33,745 nt of DNA from Bacteroidota bacterium (GTDB lineage: Bacteria; Bacteroidota; Bacteroidia; Chitinophagales; Chitinophagaceae): the NCBI GenBank assembly GCA_947454025.1, contig CANGIZ010000020.1, positions 1 to 33,745 of the forward strand, written 5' to 3'. A program made the translations under genes and the position numbers. The notes under the pieces are model-generated. The model was not told the DNA's origin. It saw only the letters and a program-made list of their open reading frames with translations, and did no database searches. The stretch's first letter is position 1, and the number at the start of each line of letters is the position of its first letter. Positions 24,960-33,459 of this stretch are shown here, in pieces.

Positions 24960-25622
24960 ATGAAATTTGGTGTAGTCGTATTCCCAGGATCTAATTGTGA
25001 TAGAGATATGCAAGATGCTTTAGAAAAAGATCTTGGCGCTCCAGTTGAAATGCTATGGCATAAGGACAGTGATTTATCCCATTTTACAACCGAAGATTGT
25101 GTGGTATTGCCGGGCGGTTTTTCCTATGGTGATTATTTGCGTTGCGGTGCGATTGCAAAATTTAGCCCAATGATGCAATCCGTTATTGAATTTGCAAATA
25201 AAGGCGGGAAGGTATTAGGCGTTTGTAATGGTTTTCAAATTTTGTGTGAGAGTGGTTTATTGCCAGGCGCATTATTACAAAACGAGAATCAACAATTTAT
25301 TTGTAAGAATGTATATATCAAAACAGATAAAAGCGAAGCGTTACAAATTCCTATTGCACATGGTGAAGGAAGATATTTTGCAGACGATGCAACCTTAGCG
25401 CATTTAGAAAGTAACCATCAAATTTTGTTTCGTTATTGCGATGAGCAAGGTAAAATAGGTGGAACAGCCAATCCAAATGGTTCAACAAATGATATTGCAG
25501 GTATTTGCAACGACAAGCGCAATGTGTTTGGCATGATGCCGCATCCAGAACGTGCTACCAATAGTGCATTGAGTAATATTGATGGTAAGCAAGTTTTTGA
25601 AATTTTAGGTTTGACAAAATAA
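24960..25622 (+). CDS. purQ: Phosphoribosylformylglycinamidine synthase, glutaminase subunit
   Basis: A 220-residue class I glutamine amidotransferase supplying ammonia to PurL for step four of purine synthesis. The N-terminal [13 protein letters not shown], the [17 protein letters not shown] oxyanion region, the nucleophile Cys89 in GVCNGFQIL and the His195/Glu197 pair in MPHPERA are all present. PurQ as a separate protein implies the small PurL plus PurS arrangement, with those genes elsewhere. It seems monocistronic: its own promoter lies upstream and a hairpin follows. Confidence 0.96.
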   Translation: MKFGVVVFPGSNCDRDMQDALEKDLGAPVEMLWHKDSDLSHFTTEDCVVLPGGFSYGDYLRCGAIAKFSPMMQSVIEFANKGGKVLGVCNGFQILCESGLLPGALLQNENQQFICKNVYIKTDKSEALQIPIAHGEGRYFADDATLAHLESNHQILFRYCDEQGKIGGTANPNGSTNDIAGICNDKRNVFGMMPHPERATNSALSNIDGKQVFEILGLTK

Positions 25623-25631
25623 TGACCGATA

Positions 25632-25650
25632 AAGGACTTGATAAGTCCTT
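25632..25650. terminator. Hairpin after purQ without a T run
   Basis: Perfect 8-base arms AAGGACTT and AAGTCCTT around a GAT loop, 9 bases after the purQ stop. There is no U tract, so it may be a weak terminator, an mRNA-stabilising end or a processing site. Confidence 0.45.
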
Positions 25651-25696
25651 AGAAAAGATGAAATAAGTGTTGATTCATTCGATAAAATAGTTGACT

Positions 25697-26146
25697 ATGA
25701 AAAAAATTATTGTAATCTGTTTAACATTGTTTGTTGCATTGAATGTACATGCGCAAAGATTGAATCCGGTAAAATGGACCTTTGAAGCGGTTAAAGTTTC
25801 AGAAAAGCAATACGATATCGTTTTCACTGCCAATGTGGAAGCACCATGGCATATCTATTCTCAGTTCGTAAAAAAAGGACCAGTACCAACCAGCATTGTG
25901 TTTAAAAAGAATGCATTGGTGCAAGTAAAAGGACAAGCCAAAGAAGTAGGTAAACTAGAAAAACATTTTGATAAAAACTTTGGTGCCGAAATTGCCTATT
26001 TCAGTAACAAAGTACAATTTGTACAAACTATTAATTTAAGAGCTGCAAGCAAAACCAGTGTAGCTGGTGAAGTAGAATACATGGTATGTAATGACGAGCG
26101 TTGTTTACCACCAACGAAAGTACCATTTGAAGTAGCTATTCAGTAA
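25697..26146 (+). CDS. Free-standing DsbD N-terminal-domain protein with a redox cysteine pair
   Basis: A 149-residue periplasmic protein: signal peptide MKKIIVICLTLFVALNVHAQ, then an immunoglobulin-like DsbD-alpha domain with EAPWHIYSQ and, near the end, EYMVCNDERCLPP. Cys131 and Cys136 (CX4C) match the redox pair of the N-terminal domain of DsbD, which takes electrons from the membrane domain and passes them to periplasmic partners. The frame starts at a TTG at 25691; the ATG at 25697 begins the signal peptide and is chosen. It precedes the dsbD-type gene by 60 bases and probably shares its transcript. Confidence 0.87.
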   Translation: MKKIIVICLTLFVALNVHAQRLNPVKWTFEAVKVSEKQYDIVFTANVEAPWHIYSQFVKKGPVPTSIVFKKNALVQVKGQAKEVGKLEKHFDKNFGAEIAYFSNKVQFVQTINLRAASKTSVAGEVEYMVCNDERCLPPTKVPFEVAIQ

Positions 26147-26155
26147 TTGAATTCA

Positions 26156-26183
26156 TTAGGAACAGTTTTACAGTTGTTCCTAA
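26156..26183. other. Hairpin between the two Dsb genes
   Basis: Perfect 9-base arms TTAGGAACA and TGTTCCTAA around a 10-base loop, lying 9 bases after the first stop and 23 bases before the next start. With no T run it may tune the ratio of the two proteins by partial termination or by protecting the upstream message. Confidence 0.5.
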
Positions 26184-26206
26184 TACGATCATTAAAATCA
26201 TAAATT

Positions 26207-28177
26207 TTGAATAAGATTTTTTCTTTTCTAGGCGCAGTTGTTTTGTTACTAACTGTGCAAAGTACTGCTATGGCCCAAACGGATAGTTTGGTACAGGTAA
26301 GTGCAACTGCTACCCCAATAAATGATAGTACGTATAAGTTACAGTATCATATTCAGGCAAAAGAGGGTTGGAAATTATATGGAACAACGCCTTCGAATGA
26401 TAGTCATGAACTTGATCCGGTTCCGATGACTACGCAGCCTTTATTGATCCTTAAATTGGAAACGGCCAAGCATATTGGCATAACATCTTATTCTGCGAAA
26501 GCGATAAAACAAAAAGATGTACTTTTTAAAAATGCTTTAGTATTTCCCAATAAATTAGAAGCTACAGACACTATTATCATAAAAGGGTTTCAACCCGACA
26601 CTTTAAAAACAATATTAGATATTCAAATAGCTAAGGGGACTGAATTTTATGAAAAAGAAATTCCTCTTTCTATCTTTTTAGTGAACGGTAAAAAAACAAC
26701 CAGCACGCAAATACTATTACCTGCATCAGCAACCACTCCCCCTGCCGGGGCTTGTGGGGAAGCTGCACATGACAGTAAAAAGTCCAGCCTATGGACAGTT
26801 TTTATTTTGGGTTTCTTGGGCGGATTGATTGCCTTAATTACGCCATGTGTGTTCCCTATGATTCCAGTAACAGTATCGTTCTTTACAAAGCGATCTAAGA
26901 CAAGAAAGCAAGGGATTAAGAATGGTTTATTATATGGACTAAGTATTTTCTTGATTTATGTATTAGCAAGTGTGCCATTTCATTTATTGGGAAATGTACA
27001 ACCTGAAATTTTTAATAGCATTTCAACAAGTCCAGTGTTGAATTTAATTTTCTTTGTCATTTTTATATTCTTCTCCATTTCCTTCTTCGGTTATTTTGAA
27101 ATCACTTTGCCAAGTGGCATTGCCAACAAGGCCGATTCGAAAAGTGGATTGGGAAGTTTAGGGGGTATCTTTTTTATGGCCATCACATTGGCTATCGTAT
27201 CTTTTTCTTGTACAGGACCTATTTTGGGTACCTTATTAGTAGGATCATTACAAGGTGGCGCATGGGCATTAACACTCGGAATGGCAGGGTTTGGAATTGC
27301 CTTAGCATTACCATTTACTTTATTTGCGATTTTCCCACAATGGTTACATAGCTTACCAAAGTCGGGCGGATGGTTGGATACGGTTAAAAAAATATTAGCC
27401 TTTTTAGAATTAGCATTGGCCTTTAAATTTTTATCTAATGCTGACTTAGTACAACATTGGGGATTGTTAAAGCGTGAAGTATTTTTGGGATTATGGGCAT
27501 TAATAAGTGTAGGATTAGCATTGTATTTATGGGGTAAAATTCATTTGCCACATGATAACAAAGGCGCTAAAATTTCAATGGGTCGTAAACTAGGAGGGCT
27601 TGTAGCCATCGCATTTTCTGTAGTATTAATCATGGGCATATTTCCTAAAAATGCTAGCTATATTAAATTCTTAAGTGGATTCCCTCCGCCAAGTTCATAT
27701 AGCTTATTGGCAAAACCAAACGACGACAATCGCGGCGTGCATGCCAATGTGGTGAATGATTATCAAAAAGCATTAGCATTATCGAAGGAGCAAAACAAAC
27801 CTATTTTAATTGACTTTACTGGATGGGCTTGTGTGAACTGTCGTAAGATGGAGGAAAATGTATGGACGGATCCTGCAGTGTCTAGTTACATTAAAGATAA
27901 TTTCATTTTAGTTTCTTTATATGTAGATGATAAAGAAATGTTGCCGGTGGATAAACGCTTTAAATACACAAGCAAAGCAGGCAATGAAAAAGATATTAAT
28001 AGCGTGGGTGATTTATGGGCAACCTTCCAGGCCGAAAATTTTAACCAAGTAACACAACCATTGTATGTGGTAATAAGCCCCGAACAAAACTTATTATCCA
28101 ATCCAGTAGGCTATACGCCCGATGTGCAGGAATACTTGCACTGGTTGCAATGCGGTGTAGCAAAAGGGAAAAAGTAA
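26207..28177 (+). CDS. Thiol:disulfide interchange protein, DsbD family
   Basis: A 656-residue inner-membrane reductant conductor. A signal peptide (ending TAMAQ) leads to a DsbD-alpha-like periplasmic domain (residues about 25-175), then eight membrane helices with the redox Cys214 in TPCVFPMIP and Cys335 in SCTGPILG, and a C-terminal thioredoxin domain with Cys542 and Cys545 in WACVNCRKME. Electrons from cytoplasmic thioredoxin pass through it to periplasmic proteins such as cytochrome c maturation or isomerase factors. The N-terminal domain has no cysteine where the family's CX4C pair should be; that pair is on the small protein upstream. The only start giving the whole signal peptide is the TTG at 26207. 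Confidence 0.9.
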   Translation: MNKIFSFLGAVVLLLTVQSTAMAQTDSLVQVSATATPINDSTYKLQYHIQAKEGWKLYGTTPSNDSHELDPVPMTTQPLLILKLETAKHIGITSYSAKAIKQKDVLFKNALVFPNKLEATDTIIIKGFQPDTLKTILDIQIAKGTEFYEKEIPLSIFLVNGKKTTSTQILLPASATTPPAGACGEAAHDSKKSSLWTVFILGFLGGLIALITPCVFPMIPVTVSFFTKRSKTRKQGIKNGLLYGLSIFLIYVLASVPFHLLGNVQPEIFNSISTSPVLNLIFFVIFIFFSISFFGYFEITLPSGIANKADSKSGLGSLGGIFFMAITLAIVSFSCTGPILGTLLVGSLQGGAWALTLGMAGFGIALALPFTLFAIFPQWLHSLPKSGGWLDTVKKILAFLELALAFKFLSNADLVQHWGLLKREVFLGLWALISVGLALYLWGKIHLPHDNKGAKISMGRKLGGLVAIAFSVVLIMGIFPKNASYIKFLSGFPPPSSYSLLAKPNDDNRGVHANVVNDYQKALALSKEQNKPILIDFTGWACVNCRKMEENVWTDPAVSSYIKDNFILVSLYVDDKEMLPVDKRFKYTSKAGNEKDINSVGDLWATFQAENFNQVTQPLYVVISPEQNLLSNPVGYTPDVQEYLHWLQCGVAKGKK

Positions 28178-28183
28178 ATGCAT

Positions 28184-28218
28184 AAAAAAAAGGCTCCGAA
28201 CTCGGAGCCTTTTTTTTT
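28184..28218. terminator. Bidirectional terminator between dsbD-type and sigma-factor genes
   Basis: Nine-base perfect arms AGGCTCCGA and TCGGAGCCT with a 2-base nominal loop, flanked by runs of A and T. The right T run enters the stop codon of the convergent sigma-factor gene (28217-28219). Confidence 0.93.
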
Positions 28219-28798
28219 ATAAACTCATTCCGCGCTCGTTCATCATCTTTCTCAAATTAATTAAACCATAACGCATTCTTCCCAAAGCGGTGTTAATGCT
28301 ACAGTTGGTCATTTGTGCGATTTCTTTAAAACTTAAATTCGCATAATGTCTTAATACAATAATTTCTCTTTGTTCTTCAGGTAATAAGTCCACTAGTTCC
28401 TGAATATTACGATGCGTTTGCGTGCGCGTCATTTTGTAATCGGCAGGATGGTCGGAGTGTTTGATAATTTCAAACAAATCCTGGTCATCACTTGTTTTAA
28501 TAGTAGGCGTGCGTTTTACTTTTCTAAAATGATCTACACAAAAATTATGTGCAATACGTAAAGCCCAAGGTAAAAACTTACCCTCATCGTTGTATTTGTT
28601 CAACTTTAAGTTGTTAATAATCTTAATGAAAATATCCTGAATTAAATCTTCAGCTAAATAACTATCCTTAACCATAAACAAGATAGCGTTATAAATCCTT
28701 TCTTGGTGACGATCAATTAAAGCATCAAAAGCACGGGTGTTTCCTTCCTGAAATAATTGAATCAATTCGTTGTCTGTGAGCTGTACAGTTTTGTTCAT
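28217..28798 (-). CDS. ECF-type RNA polymerase sigma factor
   Basis: A 193-residue group IV sigma factor. Region 2 spans residues about 20-90, with AEDLIQDIFIKI and FLPWALRIAHNFCVDHFRK for -10 recognition and melting. A linker follows, then region 4 (about residues 130-185) with LLPEEQREIIVLRHYANLSFKEIAQMT and the recognition helix CSINTALGRMRYGLINLRK. No anti-sigma or sensor gene is adjacent, so control is not visible here. The ATG at 28798 is the only good start. The gene is divergent from uvrA, 210 bases apart; I saw no strong promoter in that gap. Confidence 0.92.
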   Translation of the reverse strand: MNKTVQLTDNELIQLFQEGNTRAFDALIDRHQERIYNAILFMVKDSYLAEDLIQDIFIKIINNLKLNKYNDEGKFLPWALRIAHNFCVDHFRKVKRTPTIKTSDDQDLFEIIKHSDHPADYKMTRTQTHRNIQELVDLLPEEQREIIVLRHYANLSFKEIAQMTNCSINTALGRMRYGLINLRKMMNERGMSL

Positions 28799-29008
28799 TT
28801 TTGTTTTTTTATAGGTCTTCGAAGGCTAAGTATAGGGGGTACTTAGTTGGGTTAGTGGTGGAAAATTACTCCCTATTACAATCCGTTTTTCATTTGTTGA
28901 AAACGAAAAATGGAGCTCGAGGATATCCACACAACTATCTTGTACCCAAATGCAAAACTTTATTGCTTTTGGTACAACCAATTGCTGCGGATTGTGTTAT
29001 TTTGCTAT

Positions 29009-31810
29009 ATGGCGGTAGCTAAAAAAGGAAAGGATTCAATCGAAGTAGTAGGTGCAAGGGTACATAACTTAAAAAATGTGTCTGTTGCGTTTCCACGTGA
29101 CCAGTTTATAGTGGTAACAGGCGTTTCAGGTAGTGGAAAGTCCTCTTTAACTATTGATACTTTATTTGCTGAGGGGCAAAGACGTTATGCGGAGAGTTTG
29201 TCCTCTTATGCTCGTCAGTTTATGTCGCGCATGGGTAAGCCCGATGTGGATTATATAAAAGGACTTTGTCCTGCTATTGCCATTGAACAAAAGGTAACCA
29301 CCCGCACTCCACGCAGTACAGTGGGAAGTATGACCGAGATATACGATTACTTTAGGGTATTTTTTGCGCGCATTGGTAAAACCTTTTCTCCCATTAGTGG
29401 ACAGGAAGTAAAAAAGCACGATGTGCAGGATGTACTTGCCTATATCCAAAAAGGCAAGGCGGGCGATAAGATGGTATTATTAGTACCTTTTAAACAACAA
29501 GCAAAAAGAGATATTGCCGAAGAGTTAAATATATTAGTGCAGAAAGGATTTACGCGTATTTATTTACGAACAGCCAAAGCACAGTCGGAGGTATTGAGGA
29601 TTGAAGATGCATTGGAATTATCCAAAACCGAGTTGGCGAAAAAAGTAAAAGCGCATGATGTATATGTTTTAATAGATCGTATCGTAGTGAAAGAATTTGA
29701 CGAGGACGATATTCACCGTTTAACCGATTCCATTGGTACTGCATTTTATGAAGGAGAAGGAATGTTGTGGGTAGAAAAAAACAATGATACCCTTCAAGAT
29801 TTTAATAATAAGTTTAGTTTGGATGGAATGGAATTTGATGAGCCTTCGCCTAATTTATTTTCCTTCAACAATCCATATGGAGCCTGTCCTACCTGTGAAG
29901 GCTATAGTCAGGTATTGGGTATTGATGAAAACTTGGTGATTGCCAATCCATTTTTATCGGTGTATGATGGAGGGGTAGCTCCATGGAAAGGAGAAAAATT
30001 AAGTTGGTGGAAGGATCAGTTTGTAAAAGAGGCAGGTAAGACAGGGTTTCCCATTCATCAGCCTATCAACAAATTAACGAAGGCACAGTATACGCAACTT
30101 TGGAAAGGAACAGGAAAAGCATTGGGTATTGATGATTTTTTTAAAGATGTAGAAGCGCATTTATATAAAGTACAGTTTAGAGTTTTGTTAAGTAGGTATC
30201 GAGGCAGAACCAATTGCCCTGATTGTAATGGTTATAGAGTGCGTAAAGAAGCTTTATATGTAAAAATTGGTGGCAAGCATATTGGTGAATTATGTGCGAT
30301 GCCAGTACGTGAATTACAACAATGGTTCAAGGATTTGAAATTGTCAGCACTTGATGCTGAAATTGCAAAGCGTATATTAATTGAGATAGAACAACGCTTA
30401 CAAACTTTAATGGATGTGGGCTTGGGTTATTTAACCCTAAGCCGTTTAGCGAATAGTTTGAGTGGAGGCGAGAGTCAAAGAATACAATTAACAAGATGCT
30501 TGGGAAGTAATTTAACCAACTCTTTATACATATTGGATGAGCCCAGTATTGGATTGCATTCAAGAGATACGGAAAGGTTGATAAAAGTATTACAAAACCT
30601 CAGAGACCTCGGTAATACGGTAGTAGTGGTGGAGCATGACGAGCAAATAATGCGTCAAGCCGATCATATCATTGACATGGGGCCATTAGCCGCACATTTA
30701 GGAGGAGAAGTAGTAGCAGTGGGTAATGCAGCCGAACTTATAAAGGACAAGAAAAGTTTAACAGGAAAATATTTAAAGGGAGAATTATTTATTCCGATTC
30801 CGGCAAAAACAAGACCCGCTAAACATTTTATAAAATTAACAGGAGCGCATTTACATAATTTACAAAATGTAGATGTGGATTTTCCTTTACAAAGTTTATG
30901 TGTAGTAAGTGGGGTGAGCGGAAGTGGAAAAACAACTTTGGTAAAAAAGGTTTTGTATAACGCCTTGTTAAAAGCAAAGCAACAACCTACTGAATTAGTG
31001 GGAGGATATGCCGACTTAAAAGGCGATATGCATTTAATAGATGCCATTGAAATGGTGGATCAAAACCCAATCGGCAAATCATCGCGTAGCAATCCGGTGA
31101 CCTATATTAAGGCATACGATGCAATAAGAGATGTGTATTCAAAACAAGCACTCTCCAAGATAAGAGGATTTCAGCCCAAACATTTTTCTTTTAATGTAGA
31201 CGGTGGACGTTGTGATACCTGTAAGGGAGAGGGTGAGCAATTGGTGGAAATGCAGTTCTTAGCCGATGTGCATTTAACCTGCGAGGATTGTGGCGGAAAG
31301 CGTTTTAAAGAGTCGGTATTGGAAGTGCATTATAAAGGCAAAAGTATTTATGATGTATTGGAAATGAGTGTGGATGAAGCTATTGAATTTTTTAGCGAAG
31401 AAAAAAATATTGTACTTGCTATAAGTCCATTACAAGAAGTGGGATTAGGATATGTGAAATTGGGACAAAGTAGTAGTACATTAAGTGGTGGAGAGGCGCA
31501 ACGTGTAAAGCTAGCCAGCTTCTTAGGCAAAGGCAAAGCCAATCAAAAAATGTTGTTCATTTTTGATGAGCCCACCACAGGATTGCATTTTCATGATATC
31601 CATAAATTATTAAAAGCGTTCAACGCATTAATTGATCAAGGACATTCCTTAATTGTAGTGGAACATAATACCGATGTGATTAAAGCCTCGGACTGGGTAA
31701 TTGACATGGGCCCCGAAGCAGGAGATGCAGGTGGAACAGTCGTTTATGCAGGCATTCCAAGTGGCTTAGCCAAATGTAAGGCATCTCAAACTGGGAAATA
31801 CTTAGGCTAA
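29009..31810 (+). CDS. uvrA: Excinuclease ABC subunit A
   Basis: A 933-residue damage-recognition ATPase of nucleotide excision repair. It has two ABC modules: Walker A GVSGSGKSS (residues 38-46, Lys44) with signature LSGGESQRIQL, and Walker A GVSGSGKTT (635-643, Lys641) with LSGGEAQRVKL. Zinc modules are CPTC (Cys293/296) with CPDC (Cys403/406), and the DNA-binding finger CDTC (735/738) with CEDC (758/761). UvrA loads UvrB on damaged DNA. The frame is open from 28910, but the 33 extra residues are hydrophobic and unlike the family, so the ATG at 29009 (MAVAKKGKDSIEVVGAR) is chosen. Confidence 0.96.
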   Translation: MAVAKKGKDSIEVVGARVHNLKNVSVAFPRDQFIVVTGVSGSGKSSLTIDTLFAEGQRRYAESLSSYARQFMSRMGKPDVDYIKGLCPAIAIEQKVTTRTPRSTVGSMTEIYDYFRVFFARIGKTFSPISGQEVKKHDVQDVLAYIQKGKAGDKMVLLVPFKQQAKRDIAEELNILVQKGFTRIYLRTAKAQSEVLRIEDALELSKTELAKKVKAHDVYVLIDRIVVKEFDEDDIHRLTDSIGTAFYEGEGMLWVEKNNDTLQDFNNKFSLDGMEFDEPSPNLFSFNNPYGACPTCEGYSQVLGIDENLVIANPFLSVYDGGVAPWKGEKLSWWKDQFVKEAGKTGFPIHQPINKLTKAQYTQLWKGTGKALGIDDFFKDVEAHLYKVQFRVLLSRYRGRTNCPDCNGYRVRKEALYVKIGGKHIGELCAMPVRELQQWFKDLKLSALDAEIAKRILIEIEQRLQTLMDVGLGYLTLSRLANSLSGGESQRIQLTRCLGSNLTNSLYILDEPSIGLHSRDTERLIKVLQNLRDLGNTVVVVEHDEQIMRQADHIIDMGPLAAHLGGEVVAVGNAAELIKDKKSLTGKYLKGELFIPIPAKTRPAKHFIKLTGAHLHNLQNVDVDFPLQSLCVVSGVSGSGKTTLVKKVLYNALLKAKQQPTELVGGYADLKGDMHLIDAIEMVDQNPIGKSSRSNPVTYIKAYDAIRDVYSKQALSKIRGFQPKHFSFNVDGGRCDTCKGEGEQLVEMQFLADVHLTCEDCGGKRFKESVLEVHYKGKSIYDVLEMSVDEAIEFFSEEKNIVLAISPLQEVGLGYVKLGQSSSTLSGGEAQRVKLASFLGKGKANQKMLFIFDEPTTGLHFHDIHKLLKAFNALIDQGHSLIVVEHNTDVIKASDWVIDMGPEAGDAGGTVVYAGIPSGLAKCKASQTGKYLG

Positions 31811-31879
31811 ATTCTATGTAACTTATTGAAAAACAATTAATTACAAAAATAAAATTTGTTTTTGCAAATTATTATGTTT

Positions 31880-31916
31880 TAAATTTATGTAACTGAAAAA
31901 TAGTTGCATAAATTTA
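31880..31916. promoter_or_regulatory. Inverted-repeat operator immediately upstream of hicA
   Basis: Two 15-base arms, TAAATTTATGTAACT (31880-31894) and AGTTGCATAAATTTA (31902-31916), pair at 14 of 15 positions around a 7-base spacer, and the right arm ends 1 base before the hicA ATG. Each outer end is TAAATTTA, itself palindromic and a near-match to the -7 element. The shape and place fit an autoregulatory site for the HicB antitoxin. A smaller palindrome AATTTG/CAAATT lies at 31853-31870. Confidence 0.75.
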
Positions 31917-31917
31917 C

Positions 31918-32175
31918 ATGACAAAAAAAGACAAACTAATAGAAAGGTTCTTAAGTATACCTAAGGACTTTACATTTGATGAGCTGAGCTCGCTACTACA
32001 AAGTATGGGTTTTGAGATTGAAAATAAAGGCAAGACCTCTGGATCAAGAGTTGCTTTTGTTCATGTAAATTTCAATAAACATATATTGATTCATAAACCT
32101 CATCCAAATAAAATTATGAATAGAGTTTATTTGAAAAATATTATTGTTGAACTCACTTTAAAACAAATTATATGA
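31918..32175 (+). CDS. hicA: HicA-family toxin (mRNA interferase)
   Basis: An 85-residue protein with the small dsRBD-like HicA fold: KLIERFLSIPKDFTFDELSSLLQSMGFE, then GKTSGSRVAF and the histidine-bearing HILIHKPHP strand. HicA toxins cut mRNA in the ribosome-independent manner described for the family and are held inactive by HicB. This subtype with SGSRVAF and HKPHP is common in Bacteroidota. The stop codon overlaps the hicB start (ATGA), giving tight translational coupling. Confidence 0.88.
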   Translation: MTKKDKLIERFLSIPKDFTFDELSSLLQSMGFEIENKGKTSGSRVAFVHVNFNKHILIHKPHPNKIMNRVYLKNIIVELTLKQII

Positions 32176-32510
32176 ACAATACATTAAAATATAAAGGATT
32201 TTTTGCATCAGTTATTTTTAGTGATGAGGATAACATTTTGTTTGGTAAAATAGAAGGGATAGATGATTTAGTAATGTTTGAAGGTTCATCAGTTACTGAA
32301 TTAAAGGCTATGTTTAGAGAAGCTGTCGAAGACTATATTGAAATTTGTAAACAAAGCAATAAGCCTTGCATAAAAAGTTTTAAGGGATCATTTAATGTTC
32401 GAGTAAAGCCTGAAATTCATCAAAGAGCTGCAATGATTGCAACTGCAAAAGGTATTAGCTTAAATCAATTAGTACAAAAAGCAATTGAAAGGGAGATTGA
32501 GGCAGCTTAG
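32172..32510 (+). CDS. hicB: HicB-family antitoxin with ribbon-helix-helix C-terminus
   Basis: A 112-residue antitoxin. The N-terminal half (YKGFFASVIFSDEDNILFGKIEGI) is the partly degraded RNase H-like HicB domain, followed by FEGSSVTELKAMFREAVEDYIE. The C-terminal FNVRVKPEIHQRAAMIATAKGISLNQLVQKAIERE is a ribbon-helix-helix DNA-binding domain. It should neutralise HicA and repress the operon through the inverted repeat at 31880-31916. Its stop codon overlaps that of the convergent M23-like gene and no terminator separates them. Confidence 0.9.
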   Translation: MNNTLKYKGFFASVIFSDEDNILFGKIEGIDDLVMFEGSSVTELKAMFREAVEDYIEICKQSNKPCIKSFKGSFNVRVKPEIHQRAAMIATAKGISLNQLVQKAIEREIEAA

Positions 32511-33433
32511 TTGCCAATGCCTAGCTTTTTCTTTTCTCTGTTGCTAAGCTCCTCCGCAATGATTTCAAGTGATCTTGTCGATTCGTATTTTTGATTTTCG
32601 GAAAGATTGGTGGAGGGTGCATTTTCATTTAAATAATAATAAGCTGGTAGGGGAGTAAGTATTTCTTTAATGTTATCAGTTCTAATTTTGTCTTCGTCTA
32701 AATAGAAAATAGAAAACAACATCATATATTTTTCCGAAGCCTTATTAAATACAGCAATGGGTTGTCCTGGTATAACATTGTCTCCGTTTTGGACCAAACA
32801 GTTAATTGGGGAGAGGATTGTATAAAATCCTAAAGTGCCATCTTTGTGTTGTATGTAAATCTTATTTCTGTCACTTGTAAAAACAGTGTTGTTCCCTTCG
32901 CCTTGTTTTAATTGATCATTAATATTATAAATAACTCCAGCCCTACTTGCACAAATTGTATCCCCTAATTCATATTTAAAACCTTGTGCATAAGAATAGC
33001 TATTGGACTGTTGACCTAAAATAGTGCTAAGTTTTGAAGTAGCAGTCACCAGCGTTGTTTTGCCAGTGGCGACAGGTAAAACATAATGAGTGTAATTATT
33101 TGGAGCCTTTCTAAATGCAACGCCAGGATAAAAACTATAAGAATAGTTTAGTGACCTGAAGCCTGCATTTTTATCAAGGGATAATCTGGTAACCTGAGAC
33201 CTTCCAACATTAATGTTTGTGATGTATGGGTTACCTCCTCTATTATTGGTATAGCCTGAAAGATTTGTAAAATTAAGCTTGATAGTATATTTACAATAGG
33301 CAAGACTATTCGCATAAATGGCCACAGAGCCGTCGGGATAACTTTCATTCTCAAGCGTAATCAGTCCCGTTTGAGCATTTGTATTTAATGCAAGAAAGCT
33401 AGCGGCAAGAAGGAGAAGCAAATATTTTTTCAT
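32507..33433 (-). CDS. Secreted protein with a degenerate M23-peptidase (LytM-like) domain
   Basis: The 308-residue product has a signal peptide (MKKYLLLLLAASFLALNTNAQ) and, at residues about 155-240, the skeleton of an M23 beta domain: GDTICASRAGVIYNI, NKIYIQHKDGTLGFYTILSP and VQNGDNVIPGQPIAVFN. Active M23 enzymes need an HxxxD pair before this and an HxH near the end. Here the first is missing and the last reads MMLFSIFY, leaving a single His in IQHKDG, so the domain is probably not catalytic and may bind or regulate murein enzymes. It is the second gene of a likely operon with the partial gene to its right (39-base gap). Confidence 0.75.
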   Translation of the reverse strand: MKKYLLLLLAASFLALNTNAQTGLITLENESYPDGSVAIYANSLAYCKYTIKLNFTNLSGYTNNRGGNPYITNINVGRSQVTRLSLDKNAGFRSLNYSYSFYPGVAFRKAPNNYTHYVLPVATGKTTLVTATSKLSTILGQQSNSYSYAQGFKYELGDTICASRAGVIYNINDQLKQGEGNNTVFTSDRNKIYIQHKDGTLGFYTILSPINCLVQNGDNVIPGQPIAVFNKASEKYMMLFSIFYLDEDKIRTDNIKEILTPLPAYYYLNENAPSTNLSENQKYESTRSLEIIAEELSNREKKKLGIGN

Positions 33434-33459
33434 ACAATTAATTTAAGGCCTTTTGTTTT

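Noticed and set aside
28910-29008. A 33-residue N-terminal extension of UvrA
   Set aside because: UvrA proteins start close to the IEVVGARVHNL segment; the extension is hydrophobic, has no family counterpart and the ATG at 29009 fits.
31811-32510. A mobile element carrying hicAB
   Set aside because: No flanking direct repeats, integrase or transposase were seen; only the toxin-antitoxin pair itself suggests mobility.
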